A stretch of 64,000 bases of DNA from Paraspadella gotoi (GCA_051294375.1 CM119265.1:28302260-28366259); one strand, 5' to 3'; positions 10,903 to 24,124 are shown, counted from the first letter of the stretch. Notes: generated from the sequence alone by a model not told the origin. Translations and numbers: made by a program.

Positions 10903-12480
10903 GTGAGTTTTTTATTTCTTAATTTTCTTAATTTTAATTTTGTTTTAAGTTGTATTATTAATTTGATAGTTATAGTTTTTTTTTCGTTTTAAAGTTTTTT
11001 TAATTATGTCATTTTTTTGTAGTAATTCCCCCGACTAATCTTGTCTTTTAAATGTTTACAAGTTTGAATAGTTTACATTCAATTGTTGATAAAAACAAGA
11101 AAGATGCTGGTGTTAACTTATCCGCTAATCTAAAGATTAACATAAGGTACTCGGGCTACATTATCGCTTTTCACACATAATCCTTACAAATAATTCCTTA
11201 AATATTCACCTTTTTCAAAAAAAAACTCTCTGTTTTTCTGTTTTTCTTGGCTGTTTTTGGCTGTTTCTGTTTCTGTTTCTTGGCTGTTTTTCTCGACTGT
11301 TTTGGCTGTTTCTGTTTCTGTTTCTTGGCTGTTTTTTCCCACCTCCTTCGTTTTCGTTTTAAAGGCGATCTTTTGTAATCAGACAAATTAAACAAAATCG
11401 AGTTTTACTTTTCTCTTTTTGATCTCAATTCATTAAAAAAACTAATAAAAACAAATCAGTTGTAAACTTATAACTATCTAATAAATAATAATAATAACTA
11501 TCTAATAACTAAACTAATAAAAACAGACCAGTTGTAAACTTATAACTATCTATTGAGCGCCGAAGTAAAATCTGGTACAGAAAAAAATAGGAAATAAAAT
11601 AAATAATAACAAAGAGATAAGATCAGTTAAACCGACGAATTAATTGATAAGTAAAATAAAAACGAAAATGTTTTTAACTCCCGAAATTTTATTGATCAGA
11701 TTTTCGTCACTGATATAAACTCTTTTTTTTTTCTCATCTCTAAAATCTTTTTAAATCTCATTTAAAATTCTTTTTTTTTTTTTAAATATCTTGATTCGAA
11801 TCTTCGCTTCTTTTAAAATCTTAAGCTTTCAGTTTCAATTTGTTTTATTCCTTGATGCGTGTGGCTACTTTACTTTAAAGGTTTCCTTTTACAATTCCCG
11901 AAATTTTTAAGATACTTAGGTTTTTTATTTTTTAAATAGTTTTTTTTTTCATTTAAACAAGCTTACATTTTTTTATTTATAAAAGTTGGACACAGTGTCG
12001 AGATATGCTGGGTTGTATAATAAAGAAAAAAATCTTATAAAAGTGAAAAATTAAATTTAATTGAAAAATACTTTTTGTTTTAATTAAAAACATAATACTA
12101 CAGGTCTTCACTGCTGACCTAATCATTCTAAATTCTTGCCATTTTTTGGTTTCTCAATTTTTTAAAAACAATTCTGCATTTTTTCCCAAAAAATCTTAAA
12201 TTCAAATCAGACAGCATTTTCATTTTTTCCGCATTTAATTATTTTCTTTTTTCTTTTTTCTTTTTTTCTTATTTTTACCGGCGAAGATGGATCGAGTTCG
12301 ATTCGATATTTCAAATGATAAAATCCTCATTATCGACAATTTCGTAACGAGTTATTTTTAGTGTTACTGTTACAGTTTTCGACCTAATAAACTAGAACAA
12401 CTAAAAAGTTCTCTTTCTAAATAAAAAAGATTTAAAAAAAGGTTTTTTGAGAAAAAAATTAAATGTTTTCTAACAAAGAA
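10903..12480. other. Start of 19.9-kb intron, AT-rich
   Basis: No exon or transposon recognised. It contains short repeats of GGCTGTTTCTGTTTCTG type at about 11240-11340. Confidence 0.6.
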
Positions 12481-12487
12481 TAAAAAG

Positions 12488-12741
12488 GACAGTGTCAGTT
12501 TGAGGATATGGGTAAGTTTGCAGCAGATGAGAGAGAAGGTGGTAAGAAATTAGAATTTGGCAGAGAGAGAAAGAGAGAGAAAGATGCAGAGGCCAACAAT
12601 TTAGATCAACTACATTATACATCCTTATACATCTTTAACATTATTCATCTTCTTCTCTCATGCCAAATTTCAATTTCTTTTGCCTCACCACCTTCTTTCT
12701 CTCTGCTCAAACTTAACCTATCCTCAAAGCTGACCACTGTC
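12488..12741. mobile_element. Short inverted-repeat element (MITE-like)
   Basis: 12488-12562 (GACAGTGTCAGTTTGAGG ... AGAATTTGGCA) reappears in reverse complement at 12661-12741 (TGCCAAATTTCAATTTC ... CTGACCACTGTC). The arms are about 75-80 bases with several mismatches and small indels; the spacer is about 100 bases. No clear target duplication was identified. The 118-codon open frame through it is considered spurious. Confidence 0.65.
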
Positions 12742-12744
12742 ATT

Positions 12745-13440
12745 TTTTTTTATTCTTTGTTGGAAACATTTATTTTCTCTCTCTCTGCTGCTCTCTCATC
12801 TCATCTACTCTCTCTCTCTCATCTCTCTTTCTCCTCGCATCCTTTGCAAGCTGTTTACTTGTGAACAAAAAATTATGTATCTATCAAAACTAAATTAGCA
12901 CTGATGAAGATTGCAAATTTAATCAAAACATGTATGTTTAATCATAATAAAAAACATTGTGTTAAATTTTTTTTCTCGCAATAAAATTCCAAAAAAGTTT
13001 TCCTTCTAATTTTTTGCATCATTAACGAAAGATTTTAACTCAAAATAAAAATAAATTGAATTTTGCAATGTGGCAAATTAGTTTTATATATTTGTAAGGA
13101 TAAAGGATTTTGTCTTAATTAAAATGACCCGAAAAATATACCTACTTTTGAAATTTTTGTAATTTTAAAATTAATAATTTAATATATTAATTGGGTTTTA
13201 TAAATTATTGAAGAAATGATGTACCGCCTATTTAAATCTTAGGCAAATTAGAGCGATTCATAAGTTTGTCAGTTATATCTTTAGTTTTAAAGCTCCTTGT
13301 CGCTCAAATTCAAAATTGCCCTACTTTTATTCAGTTATTACGTACTACGAAGATAATTCCAATAATATATTGTCCTTTACCTATTTAAAGAAAAAATTTT
13401 GGGCCTAAGTTCACTCCGCCTTAGTTTCTTCATATCTTCT
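12745..13440. other. Intronic AT-rich DNA
   Basis: No gene. A segment at about 12898-12950 (CTGATGAAG ... CAAAACATGT ... ATAAA) resembles the minus-strand sequence near 16500-16540. Confidence 0.5.
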
Positions 13441-13559
13441 GAATCGGATGTATCGGGACAAATCGGAAACAGCTAAGTTTCGGATCCACGCCCCACTACG
13501 TCAGTCAGTCAGCGCCTCGACGATTGCGTCTTTGTTTTTGTCGTCATCATCGTCGTCAT

Positions 13560-14035
13560 CGTCAATCGTCATCGTCGTCAATCGCGTCATCGTCGTCATC
13601 ACATCATATCAATCCCAAATCTTTTTTCCTCTCCGCCCATAAATCTGACCTCAAATCTCCGTGATACACTGAAGACGTCACGTGATAAAATGACCCGAAC
13701 CTCGTTTTCGATCTCCTAGAGAGTGAGAAATTATCATTATGTTAATGTGCCCATGCTGACGCTCACGAACTCACAAACTCCTCTGAGAAAATTTTAAAAT
13801 GAACGTCTCTCCTCTCTCTTCATCATCCTCTCGTCTCTCTCTGATTCTTCCAACAATCACAGCTCAATACACGACTATTCAATTATCGCGCTAAACATAT
13901 TCACAAACAATCAATATCACGTGCTAAACCCTTACTACTCACTAACTCACAAACTCACTCCTTTAAAATTCCTGTCCTTCTCCGTCATCTCGTATTATGA
14001 CCCTTCACTGGCTCTAACGCACATAATGACCCTAC
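13560..14035 (+). repeat. Left arm of inverted duplication around a 25-N gap
   Basis: This stretch recurs in reverse complement at 14236-14678 with small indels (for example CACGTGCTAAACCC / GGGTTTAGCACGTG). The two arms face each other across N at 14211-14235. Confidence 0.9.
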
Positions 14036-14210
14036 ATTCTCTGACCCTTTCACATGACTGCTCTCTCCTGCTTCTCTATCGTCTCTTTCCTCTCATCTCT
14101 CTCTCTCTCTCTCTCTCATCTCTCTCACTCCACTCACAACGCGATTCACACGGTTTCACTTTTCTGTCTGCTTCACCGACGAAAATAATCACCAGACCCA
14201 AAAAAAAGAA

Positions 14211-14235
14211 NNNNNNNNNNNNNNNNNNNNNNNNN
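14211..14235. other. Assembly gap of 25 N
   Basis: One of five gaps of exactly 25 N (others at 29708, 31277, 38372 and 51150). This uniform size looks like a convention, not a measured length. Confidence 0.98.
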
Positions 14236-14678
14236 CATTATGTGGTAGAGCATGTGAAGGGTCAAAAATACGAGAATGACGGAGAAGACCAGGAATTTTA
14301 AAGAGTGAGTTTGTGAGTTAGTGAGTAGGTAAGGGTTTAGCACGTGATATTGATTGTTTGTGAATATGTTTAGCGCGATAATTGAATAGTCGTGTATTGA
14401 GCTGTGATTGTTGGAAGAATCAGAGAGAGACGAGAGGATGATGAAGAGAGAGGAGAGACGTTCATTTTAAAATTTTCTCAGAGGAGTTTGTGAGTTCGTG
14501 AGCGTCAGCATGGGCACATTAACATAATGATAATTTCTCACTCTCTAGGAGATCGAAAACGAGGTTCGGGTCATTTGATCACGTGACGTCTTCATGTATC
14601 ACGAGATTTGAGGTCAGATTTATGGCGGAGAAAAAAGATTTGGGTTGAGATGGAGACGATGACGACGATGACGATGAC
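14236..14678 (-). repeat. Right arm of inverted duplication
   Basis: Reverse complement of about 13560-14035. It ends in a TCG/GAC repeat that runs into a 302-base N gap (14679-14980). Probable foldback-read or assembly artefact. Confidence 0.9.
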
Positions 14679-15301
14679 NNNNNNNNNNNNNNNNNNNNNN
14701 NNNNNNNNNNNNNNNNNNNNNNNNNNNNNNNNNNNNNNNNNNNNNNNNNNNNNNNNNNNNNNNNNNNNNNNNNNNNNNNNNNNNNNNNNNNNNNNNNNNN
14801 NNNNNNNNNNNNNNNNNNNNNNNNNNNNNNNNNNNNNNNNNNNNNNNNNNNNNNNNNNNNNNNNNNNNNNNNNNNNNNNNNNNNNNNNNNNNNNNNNNNN
14901 NNNNNNNNNNNNNNNNNNNNNNNNNNNNNNNNNNNNNNNNNNNNNNNNNNNNNNNNNNNNNNNNNNNNNNNNNNNNNNNNTGACGACGACGACAACGACG
15001 ACGACAGCCGGCTGTCGAATTCTTGTCGAATCGAAGGACAAAACTGAAGACGAAAGAAATTGAAATGTTGTTGTTGTTGTGGTTATTTTTGTTTNNNNNN
15101 NNNNNNNNNNNNNNNNNNNNNNNNNNNNNNNNNNNNNNNNNNNNNNNNNNNNNNNNNNNNNNNNNNNNNNNNNNNNNNNNNNNNNNNNNNNNNNNNNNNN
15201 NNNNNNNNNNNNNNNNNNNNNNNNNNNNNNNNNNNNNNNNNNNNNNNNNNNNNNNNNNNNNNNNNNNNNNNNNNNNNNNNNNNNNNNNNNNNNNNNNNNN
15301 N
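14679..15301. other. N gaps separated by a short island
   Basis: N at 14679-14980 and 15095-15301. The island between them holds GAC and TGT triplet repeats only. Confidence 0.98.
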
Positions 15302-15870
15302 ATATACAGCGTTATTTTTAGAATAAAAAAGTAAGATATTGAAACGAGTAATTTTGCAATTATCATGTCAAAAAATTTGCATAGATATACTTTGTTTTAT
15401 AACTTTTTCCTCCTCTTTTTTTAGTTCTTCCCCTATTTTCTCTTTTTGTCCCAATTTCGTTTTTATTTTCCTTTTTCCTCTGATCGAATTACCGTCGATT
15501 CGCTTTTAACGACGGTAATCGTGTAAATAAAAAAAAAATACATGTTTAGATAAAAAAAAAAAACCCAAAAAACATGTTTTTTTCGTTTTTCATCTTCGTT
15601 ACTTTTTTGTTTTTCTTCGCGAAGTAGAGAAACACATCAAAGGAAAGTGATGCCCGGTGCTTGGGGGGGAAGTCAAGCGCGAGGCAAGCAAGACTGTTTC
15701 CAAGTAAAAAGCTTGGTTCCAAGTTAAAAAGCGGTCATTGTTCTCGCATTTTTTTCAACACAATGTTAGTTTGTTAGAATATGAATTAAGAAAATATAAA
15801 AAGCTAGAGGTAATGAATGTAAATGGTTTTTTGGTCTTTTGATTATTTACAATGACAAGGAAAGAAAAGG

Positions 15871-15912
<42 letters not shown>

Positions 15913-17619
15913 GTAAATATCAGATCTGAAGATAGATATCAGCATCAGAAGCCGTCACGACGTCGCTCAAAATTGAAAAAGAAAGAAACGAGAGAGATGA
16001 TGATAGCGACGACGACGACGATGACGACGACGAACGACGACGACGACGACGACGACAACGACGACGCTCTCTTCTGTTCTGAATCTCGGATAAACAAAAA
16101 ATCTTTCTAAATGACGGAAACATCAACAAAGTTGACAGAGGATTTAGAGATGTCGTCGTCGTTGTCGTCGTCGTTCGTCGTTCGTCGTTCGTCGTTCGTT
16201 CGTGTCGTTCGTGCGTTCGTCCGTTCGTCGTTACCTCGTAGTCGTCGTCGTCGTCGTCATCATGGGAGGCCGTTATTATCCTAGGGAATAAGAAAATTTT
16301 TTCCCAAAAAAAAAAAAAGAACTTTGAAGAAAATCAAAATAAGTTTTGTTGAAAATCAAAATTAATATTAAAATTTTCATAAAATTATTATCACTATTAA
16401 GATTGGATAAATATTACCATCAATATTAGATATTGCCTAATAATTTTGAAAAAGTTTGAAATTGATTTCTACAACGATTTATTTCAGTTTTAGAAACGGA
16501 CATGTTTCGGCTTAATACAAGCCTTCATCAGCGTTAATGATTTGTAATGCCTGATAATTTTAAAAGTTTTTTTTAATATTTTTTAAAGTAAATATGCAAA
16601 TGAAACTTTGAATTCACCTCATGAACGACCATGACATAAAATAGTTATTGAATCCAAAGACTCAAAGATATGAATGTCTATTCAATTTCACCCAAGGTTG
16701 AATCCAGTCCTTTGATATCAAAGCGAATTATTAAAATCGTAAAAAATTTTCATGAAATCAAAATTGATAACCTTCTTAAAAATGGATTGGGTTTATTACC
16801 TTCCTTCTTCCCTCATCTACTCATCACTCTTCGAACGCAATGAGACTTTCACTGTCCACGGCTAATTTAAAAGGGGCGCCCCCCAAGGCACGGCCTAGAT
16901 CGCCCCCCAAGGCACGACCTCCGGCGCCCTCCCACGGCAGAACTTAACGTCATTGTCAAGGGTTTCAGCATTGGAGAAAATATCAATATAAGAATTATTA
17001 ATTCATTTGATACACAAGATATGTTACTCCTGACTGTGAACATTGGCGAGCAAAGGACTCAATCCCTCTTCAAGATAATAACAAGGCAGGACTTTGAAAT
17101 GTTTTAAACAAATGTAATTTTGGTTGGGGAAATAATTAATTAATTTATTAATTTATTTATTTATTTATTTATTTATTTACGCAATGTGACCTCACTTTTA
17201 ATGTGACCTCATTTTCAATGTGACTTCACTTTCAATGTGACCACACTTTAGATTTTTAAGGAGTGAAAATGTGTGAAGTCATCAAAGTCTAAAAGGAGTG
17301 ACTCTTCGAGAATTGAAATCACCGCGTTGGCGACGGTGATCGACTGGTCAGTGGTCACTGGTGAAGCCATTCACGAGAAATCCTCACATCAAAGTCGAAA
17401 ACTCGTAAATGTCGCGGGGGTGAAAGTCATTCACAGCCGCCTACCCCGCTAGTCGCCCGCTCGCCTCTCTCGCCCCCTTGGATCACAAGATTCACAAACT
17501 CTCACTATTTCTCTTCTCATTTCGACGAAAAAAATTCGGAAGTTTTTACGAGGAAATCTTCGGTCCACTTTGACCAACGGAGGATGAGGAGCGGAAGATG
17601 AGGAGCGCAAGATTAGGAG
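15302..17619. other. Intronic spacer with TCG, GA and ATTT repeats
   Basis: GA repeats at about 15871-15909, GAC/TCG and GTTCGTTC arrays at about 16008-16260, and ATTT at about 17151-17180. A perfect 10-bp hairpin lies at about 15488-15518 (ATTACCGTCG / CGACGGTAAT). A roughly 30-bp duplicated GC-rich motif (CCCCCCAAGGCACG) lies at about 16870-16920. No exon is supported. Confidence 0.6.
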
Positions 17620-17867
17620 NNNNNNNNNNNNNNNNNNNNNNNNNNNNNNNNNNNNNNNNNNNNNNNNNNNNNNNNNNNNNNNNNNNNNNNNNNNNNNNNN
17701 NNNNNNNNNNNNNNNNNNNNNNNNNNNNNNNNNNNNNNNNNNNNNNNNNNNNNNNNNNNNNNNNNNNNNNNNNNNNNNNNNNNNNNNNNNNNNNNNNNNN
17801 NNNNNNNNNNNNNNNNNNNNNNNNNNNNNNNNNNNNNNNNNNNNNNNNNNNNNNNNNNNNNNNNNNN
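17620..17867. other. Assembly gap (248 N)
   Basis: Flanked by GAGGAGCG-like repeats, suggesting a purine minisatellite that could not be assembled. Confidence 0.98.
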
Positions 17868-18119
17868 GGAGCGAGAAATGAGGAGTGGAAATATTTACGA
17901 ATCTTAACTCAAAAAATAAATTCTTTAATTTCTCTCACTTAACTTTTCAAGCTTTCCGTGTTTTTGCTTGTAATTGCTTGTCTGTACTCTTTATTTGTTC
18001 AGTATTAAAATATTTAAAATTAAATTAGAGAAATTTATTGAAAACATAAAATAAATAGGTAATTAACAAAAAAAAGAAAAATAAAGAAAAGAAAAACAAA
18101 AACAAAGGACCGACGATTT

Positions 18120-18260
18120 CTCTCTCTCTCTCTCTCNNNNNNNNNNNNNNNNNNNNNNNNNNNNNNNNNNNNNNNNNNNNNNNNNNNNNNNNNNNNNNNN
18201 NNNNNNNNNNNNNNNNNNNNNNNNNNNNNNNNNNNNNNNNNNNNNNNNNNNNNNNNNNNN

Positions 18261-18291
<31 letters not shown>
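18120..18291. repeat. (TC)n array interrupted by N
   Basis: TC dinucleotides flank N at 18137-18260. Confidence 0.95.
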
Positions 18292-18293
<2 letters not shown>

Positions 18294-18540
18294 CTGTCTC
18301 GCTCTCAATCGCGCTGTTTTACGCTTCGATTGACTCTTGTTCAAAAAACAAAACGTGAGAATCAAAGGTGAAGAAAATAAACAGACGAATTTCACGCGGA
18401 ATCACATTCGAGATCACGTGACGTTTCACTCTTCTTTTCATCTTCACACCGACGTCACTGTTAATTTCCATTCGGCCTTATTTGCCCAGAACGCCCCAGT
18501 TTATCTTAATTTCGTAATTTTTTTTTGTTCAAGAAAAGGG

Positions 18541-18740
18541 TAAGGTTAAAGTTAAGGTTAGTGATTAAGGTTAGTGATTAAGGTTAGTTTTTAAGGTTAG
18601 TGATTAAGGTTAGTGATTAAGGTGAGTGATTAAGGTTAGTGATTAGGGTTAGTGATTAAAGTCAGTGATTAAGGTTAGTGATTAAGGTGAGTGATTAAGG
18701 TTAGTGATTTAGGTTAGGGACTAGCGATTATATAGGGTTA
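18541..18740. repeat. 13-bp minisatellite GGTTAGTGATTAA
   Basis: About 14 copies of a 13-bp unit, with GTGAG and TTTAGG variants. Related degenerate TTAACC/TTAGG-type arrays occur at about 32520, 38000, 40900, 45650 and 46010. Confidence 0.95.
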
Positions 18741-19248
18741 CAAATTAGGGATAATCGTTAAAGGTTATGGTTCAGGATTAAGTTACAGTTAAATATTAAA
18801 GTTTATAAATTTAAAAATATATTTGGGTTATATATCATCGCAGGAAATGGAACAGTAGATGAATTTGATAGACCAAATGGTTTGCTTCTCTTCTTTCGTT
18901 GATATTGAGGTTAAAACAAAAAGGAACAAAAAGGGGGCACTCTCGGAAATGAGAGCCACTCTGGCCGCGCGATATTAAGACATTTCTCTTTCCCATTTTC
19001 TCATCATTCATATTTCTTTAATTCACTGGCTCTATTTCCTTTTGTCTCACTTCACACCGCCTTACCTCCTTCACTGGCTCAATCTCTTTTTGTCTCACTT
19101 CACACCGCCTTACCTCATTCCTTACCCGAATTCCTTCTCTTCTCATTCGCTAAATCACAGTCGCCCTCTAACGATAATAAACTAAGCCGTTGTCGTCTTC
19201 GTCGCTTCAATTTATAAATGCAAATGAAAATAATGCCGAGAACTGCTT

Positions 19249-19387
19249 TAAATATATATATATATATATATATATATCTCTCTCTCTCTCTCTGACCGGT
19301 AATTGCTGCCATTGCAATCATTATAAAAATATCCGGTTATTACGAAAATCCGAGACGTTTTAATGATAGGTTGCGAAGAAGGGATTT

Positions 19388-19440
<53 letters not shown>
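19249..19440. repeat. (TA)n-(TC)n and (GA)n microsatellites
   Basis: TA then TC repeats at about 19249-19292 and GA at about 19394-19440. Confidence 0.95.
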
Positions 19441-19443
<3 letters not shown>

Positions 19444-19718
19444 CACTTGCTTTCATGTTTCATGTTTCCAAACATGTTAGATAAAATCTTCTCATGTATA
19501 TATAATATATATTAAATAAAATATGTTAAGTTTGTTTAAAAAAATGAACGTATGAAGGTCATATTTTAAATGAGAAATTTGAGTCGAAATAAATTGGAAA
19601 GCAAAAAGAGAGAGAGAGAGAGTCTTTTCCATAATTGCCCCGGGGGGAAATTTCATCCTCAAAAAACAAGAATCGAAAGTGAAATAACGAAGAGACTTAA
19701 AAAACGAAATTTGGGTGG

Positions 19719-19719
19719 C

Positions 19720-19766
<47 letters not shown>

Positions 19767-19825
19767 TTCTCTTTCTTTCTCTCTCTCTCTCTCTCTCTTC
19801 CTTTCTTTTCTTCTCCTCTCTCTCG

Positions 19826-19860
<35 letters not shown>
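19719..19860. repeat. (TC)n microsatellite
   Basis: Compound TC/TTTC array. Opposite-strand E/R-rich frames are artefacts. Confidence 0.95.
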
Positions 19861-19863
<3 letters not shown>

Positions 19864-20239
19864 AACACACTTCACGCATTCTTAATATGCAAATTAAGAT
19901 TTTCCAGCAATGAATAAGAAGGATCCCCTCATCGCTCTTTTACTTCTTCGCCTCCCGTGGTTTTTTCTTTTTTTTTCTTTTCTTTGTCTAAATTGGTTCA
20001 CTTTTAAGTCATACTGTTAAATGATACTTTACCTTTGAGTAGCCTTTTAATTTACATTATTTAGGACTTCGTTAACTCTGATTGTCATTTCCGTTATCGT
20101 CTCTTAAATAAAATGTTTTTTTAAGCTATCTGATTTCCTTATAGGTAAATATCTAAATATTTATTATTTTATTTTTAATATTATGAGTTCAGTCCTCATC
20201 TATCATCAACTAAGTATTTAACCAGGATTCTCATTGTGA

Positions 20240-20510
20240 CTTTCATTCACATTCATTCACTTTCATTCACTTTCATTCGCTTTCATTCACTTTCATTCGC
20301 TTTCATTCTCTTTCATTCACTTTCATTCACTTTCATTCACTTTCATTCACTTTCAATCACTTTTATTCGCTTTCATTCGCTTTCATTATCTTTCATTATC
20401 TTTCATTCACTTTCATTCACTTTCATTCACTTTCATTCACTTTTATTCGCTTTCATTCACTTTCATTCACTTTCATTCACTTTCATTCGCTTTCATTCAC
20501 TTTCAGGATC
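20240..20510. repeat. 10-bp satellite CACTTTCATT
   Basis: About 26 copies of CACTTTCATT / CGCTTTCATT. The 300-codon open frame across it (FHSLSF repeats) arises because a 10-bp unit reads as a 10-codon repeat. Confidence 0.97.
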
Positions 20511-20589
20511 TAAGTTTTTTAACAAACTTTTTCATCTTTATCTCACTAACTGTATTTGTGCATTATTTTATCTGTATATTAAAATCTGT

Positions 20590-20965
20590 ATTTGTCCTTT
20601 TGTAACTTTCCAACTGTATCTCACCCCTTCAGTATATCTTTATCACCTATCTGTATCCTCCCATCTGTATCACTCAAAAATTATCACCAATCTGTATCTT
20701 CCCATCTGTATCACTTTTCCTTATCAACCTATCTGTAGCTTCTCTTCTGAATCACTCCATTCGTATCACTCAATCTGTATCACCCCATCTGTATCACCCA
20801 ATTTTTATTTTTCCCATCTGTATCACTCCATCTGTATCACTTCATTCATATCACTCAATCTGTATTTACCCCATCTGTATCTCACACTCGGATTTCTTTC
20901 CCTTTCATCTCCACATCTGTATCACCCCATCTATATATCCCACTCGGATCTCTTTCCCTTTCCAG
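20590..20965. repeat. ATCTGTATCACCCC degenerate minisatellite
   Basis: Loose tandem repeats of CATCTGTATCAC with variable spacing. Confidence 0.85.
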
Positions 20966-21159
20966 ATGTACATCATCTGCTCTGGCTGCACTGGCAATTT
21001 GCAGATAAGTTACGCTCATCTTCTCGGAGTCTCTACCGAACTCTGCTCCTCGTCTCTCCAACTCATATCCCGGCTTGGAAGAGCCGGGTTAAAGCAATGA
21101 CAAAGCTCTTTGTGCCCGCAGATCAGCGCGGAACTTGATCACTTGGAATCCAACCGTCT

Positions 21160-24087
21160 CTCCTGTCTCTCTCTCAGTCTGGTCTCGCTCTCAATCGCGC
21201 TGGTTTTACGGCGAAATCTATGCCAGATGTGACTCCTTGTCGCTATGTGCAAGAAAGGATGATGCAGCAGAGACACAAGTGAGAGAGTGTAAATTAACCA
21301 GAGGGAGGCTTCAATGAGAACATCGAGAGATATACATACGAAAGAAAGGCGGAAAAAATGTAAAAAATTGCATATAGATACTGCAGGGACGCAAACCATC
21401 AAAACATTGCAGCCAAAAAAACGAGCACCCCACGTCGACGTTTCGAGCCATCGAGCGCTCTTCCGCTTTGGCACTGCTCTTCACTACCCACGACCACCGG
21501 GTGGTTGCCACGTCTAACTAGGGGTGGACCGGGAAAGACCACGGTGGTGGATGAGGAAGGCTCGATGATTAGACACTCACTTCCGGTTCCCAGTTTGGAA
21601 CCATAATTTATCATCGTTATGTTCTGCTCTCCCACCCACGAGAATAGTTGCTGCACAGTAACAAAGAGGCGGCGAGGATAAACAAAAACCAAGACAAAGT
21701 CGAATTGGGTGGAGCGAAAGTAATCGAAAACTATTTACTAATTGTATGCGAAAAGGCAAAGAGCCCCCACAAAATAAGAGCAACATCAACTCAGTTTATC
21801 TTAATTCACCGTCGTGCCGGTGAATTTTTTTTTTGTTCAAAGAAAAAAGGGGCGGAAAGCCGATATCTGAGGTTACTAGGAACGTTGAAAACTGTCCTCC
21901 CACTGCTGCTGAAAGAAGGCGAAGCCCTCCTGTTATATTAAAGATGCGTTAAGTCAAGGGAATTATGATTGCGTTGCGCTCACTCCACGCTAAGGTGAAT
22001 TAAGGGCGTTAAGGTAGTCCTTTTATTGTAGGCCGATTGTACACGAAGTTAAAGTACACGTCCTCGAATTTCCCTACTACAGGTTGTGATTAAGGTGAAC
22101 CGTATAGGGCGGGCGCGGGGGAAGAAGAATATAGTCCGGTGCATTTTTTAAGAGCACGCGGTGCCTTCTGAGCCCACGGTTGATGTGGCACGAGGGAAGA
22201 ACCCAGGGCGGGGTCGCGGGACCTTGGCGGTTAGTCGATGTAAAGTAGCGGGCGCCGATTCGATAACGGCGGCAGATTAGATAGTGGTATCACCTGCTAA
22301 GGCACGGGTAAAAGACAGAAGGGGTTACTGGGAGGAGGTGGAGGAGGTCGGATAGAAGCAAGGGGCCCTAAATACGTCGGCGCTCGGAGTGCAGTAGCCA
22401 TTTTCCGGGCCGACTGTTAGTTTTTTCTGGACATTTAGGTTTACGGGCGCTTTTTGACCGCTTTTCGCGGGCTCGATTTCGGTTTGCGACGAACCTCGGT
22501 GAGACTAACATCTTGAAAATTATAAGAAGCCGACCGAAAGAGCGCACGGCTTCGAGATTCACTCCGCCCAAACTGGAATAAGTCCGAAGACAATCTTCTA
22601 ATGGAAGGGAAATGAATTTCCTAGTAGTAATCAAAATTAATTTGCCAAAAGGTGTTGCAGTTGAAAAAATTTCCAAAAATATTCAAAAACCTGGTGAACG
22701 CCCAAGTACGTAGAACTAAAAAAGTGATTTTTCGTGGCACGTATTGTCCGCTTTCGCTGAGCTAGTATCTGAGGCAGGAGGAAGAGCGCAGGAGGGGGAA
22801 GAGCAAGGAGGATCCCTGCTTTTCGCGTTTTTTCTTTTGTCGTTCTGTGGAACAACGACGAGCATCTGGACAAAGAGCATAACTACGTTGGTGAGTAGGG
22901 AGCAACCAGATGGATGAATTAATTTTAAGCAAATTTAAAAAAAATTAATAATATGTATAATGATAATGATAATGTAATTATATCTGTTTATTTTTTCTTC
23001 AATTACTTCACTTACTCTATACACCAAAATATTGGCTTTCAAACATAATACCAAGGTTGTTTGTAAGGGAACGTTGAGTTTGCGCGCCACAACGCGAAAG
23101 GACCGTAGGGCCATCAGTTATGGAGTATGGTTTATTTTTTTCTCACTGTCCAAGCGCAGTTATAGGAAGGCAGCCATGCTGCAAATGCACAAAAAGATTC
23201 AAAATAGATAATTAAGTTTTAGGGTAAATTTAAAAAATATGATTTGGGTGTTTCATATAGTGAGTACGCCAGGAATAGGTAAGTATGATTGTAACTGCGT
23301 CTGGATAAGAACCATATGGTGTTGCACATCATGTAACAACTTGCTTTCGTTGACCTTATTGAGGTTAAAACAATAAAGGAACAAAAACGCCGTGGGCACT
23401 CGTTCATAGCATATCAATGAGAGCGACATACACTGAGCCGAGCGGTCGCCAGTGGGCCGAGTAAGGCTCTCGAGAAACACGTTATTCCGCTTTGCTCACC
23501 CATTTTTATCATCTATTCATTATATTATATCAATAGTAGAGTTAAACGTAAGGCCTCTTGAATGTTCCAGTACTTGATTTTGTACTGATCACTGTCAACA
23601 CCGCCTTACCATTCCTTCTACTCGAGGCTCAAATCTCTTTTTGTACTCGACGGACTGACCAGCCTATATACTATCAGTTCGCACGTGTGTTACTAACTCG
23701 GAAGTTCCTATCTCACTTCTCCAATATACGACTAACATTCATACAGTACGACACATACCTCGTAGAATATACTGTAGAGTAGAGCAAAAAATACAGCCGG
23801 GGTGTGGTTCATAGTCCTTCGTGTGACTGACTTCAATTCCTATAATGCACGAGATGAGAATGCAAGGGGTTCGAGTACCACCTGCTAGATTACAATATAT
23901 ATGGTACTATAAGATAGAGTGCTTATTAGTATAGCGGTCAATCTCCCTTTCTGCAGTCTCTGTACCGACGCGTAAGAGTGCCTCTCGCCTGCTACTATTG
24001 GAATCATTATAAAAATATCCGGTTATTACGAAAATGCCCAGAACGTTTTAATGATAGGTTGCGAAAGAAAAGGCTATTATTTGTGTT

Positions 24088-24124
<37 letters not shown>

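Noticed and set aside
12508-12864. 118-codon open frame
   Set aside because: Spans an inverted-repeat element and TC-rich DNA; no coding signature.
16861-16950. GC-rich duplicated motif as an RNA gene
   Set aside because: No fold or tRNA/rRNA similarity; it is just two to three diverged copies of a roughly 30-bp unit.
20240-20510. CRISPR-like regular repeats
   Set aside because: Units are contiguous with no unique spacers, and the genome is eukaryotic.
20236-21138. 300-codon frame with FHSLSF repeats and a more complex tail
   Set aside because: The body is a 10-bp satellite. The tail (20970-21138) is at the edge of the noisy duplicated block and has no supported splice or family.
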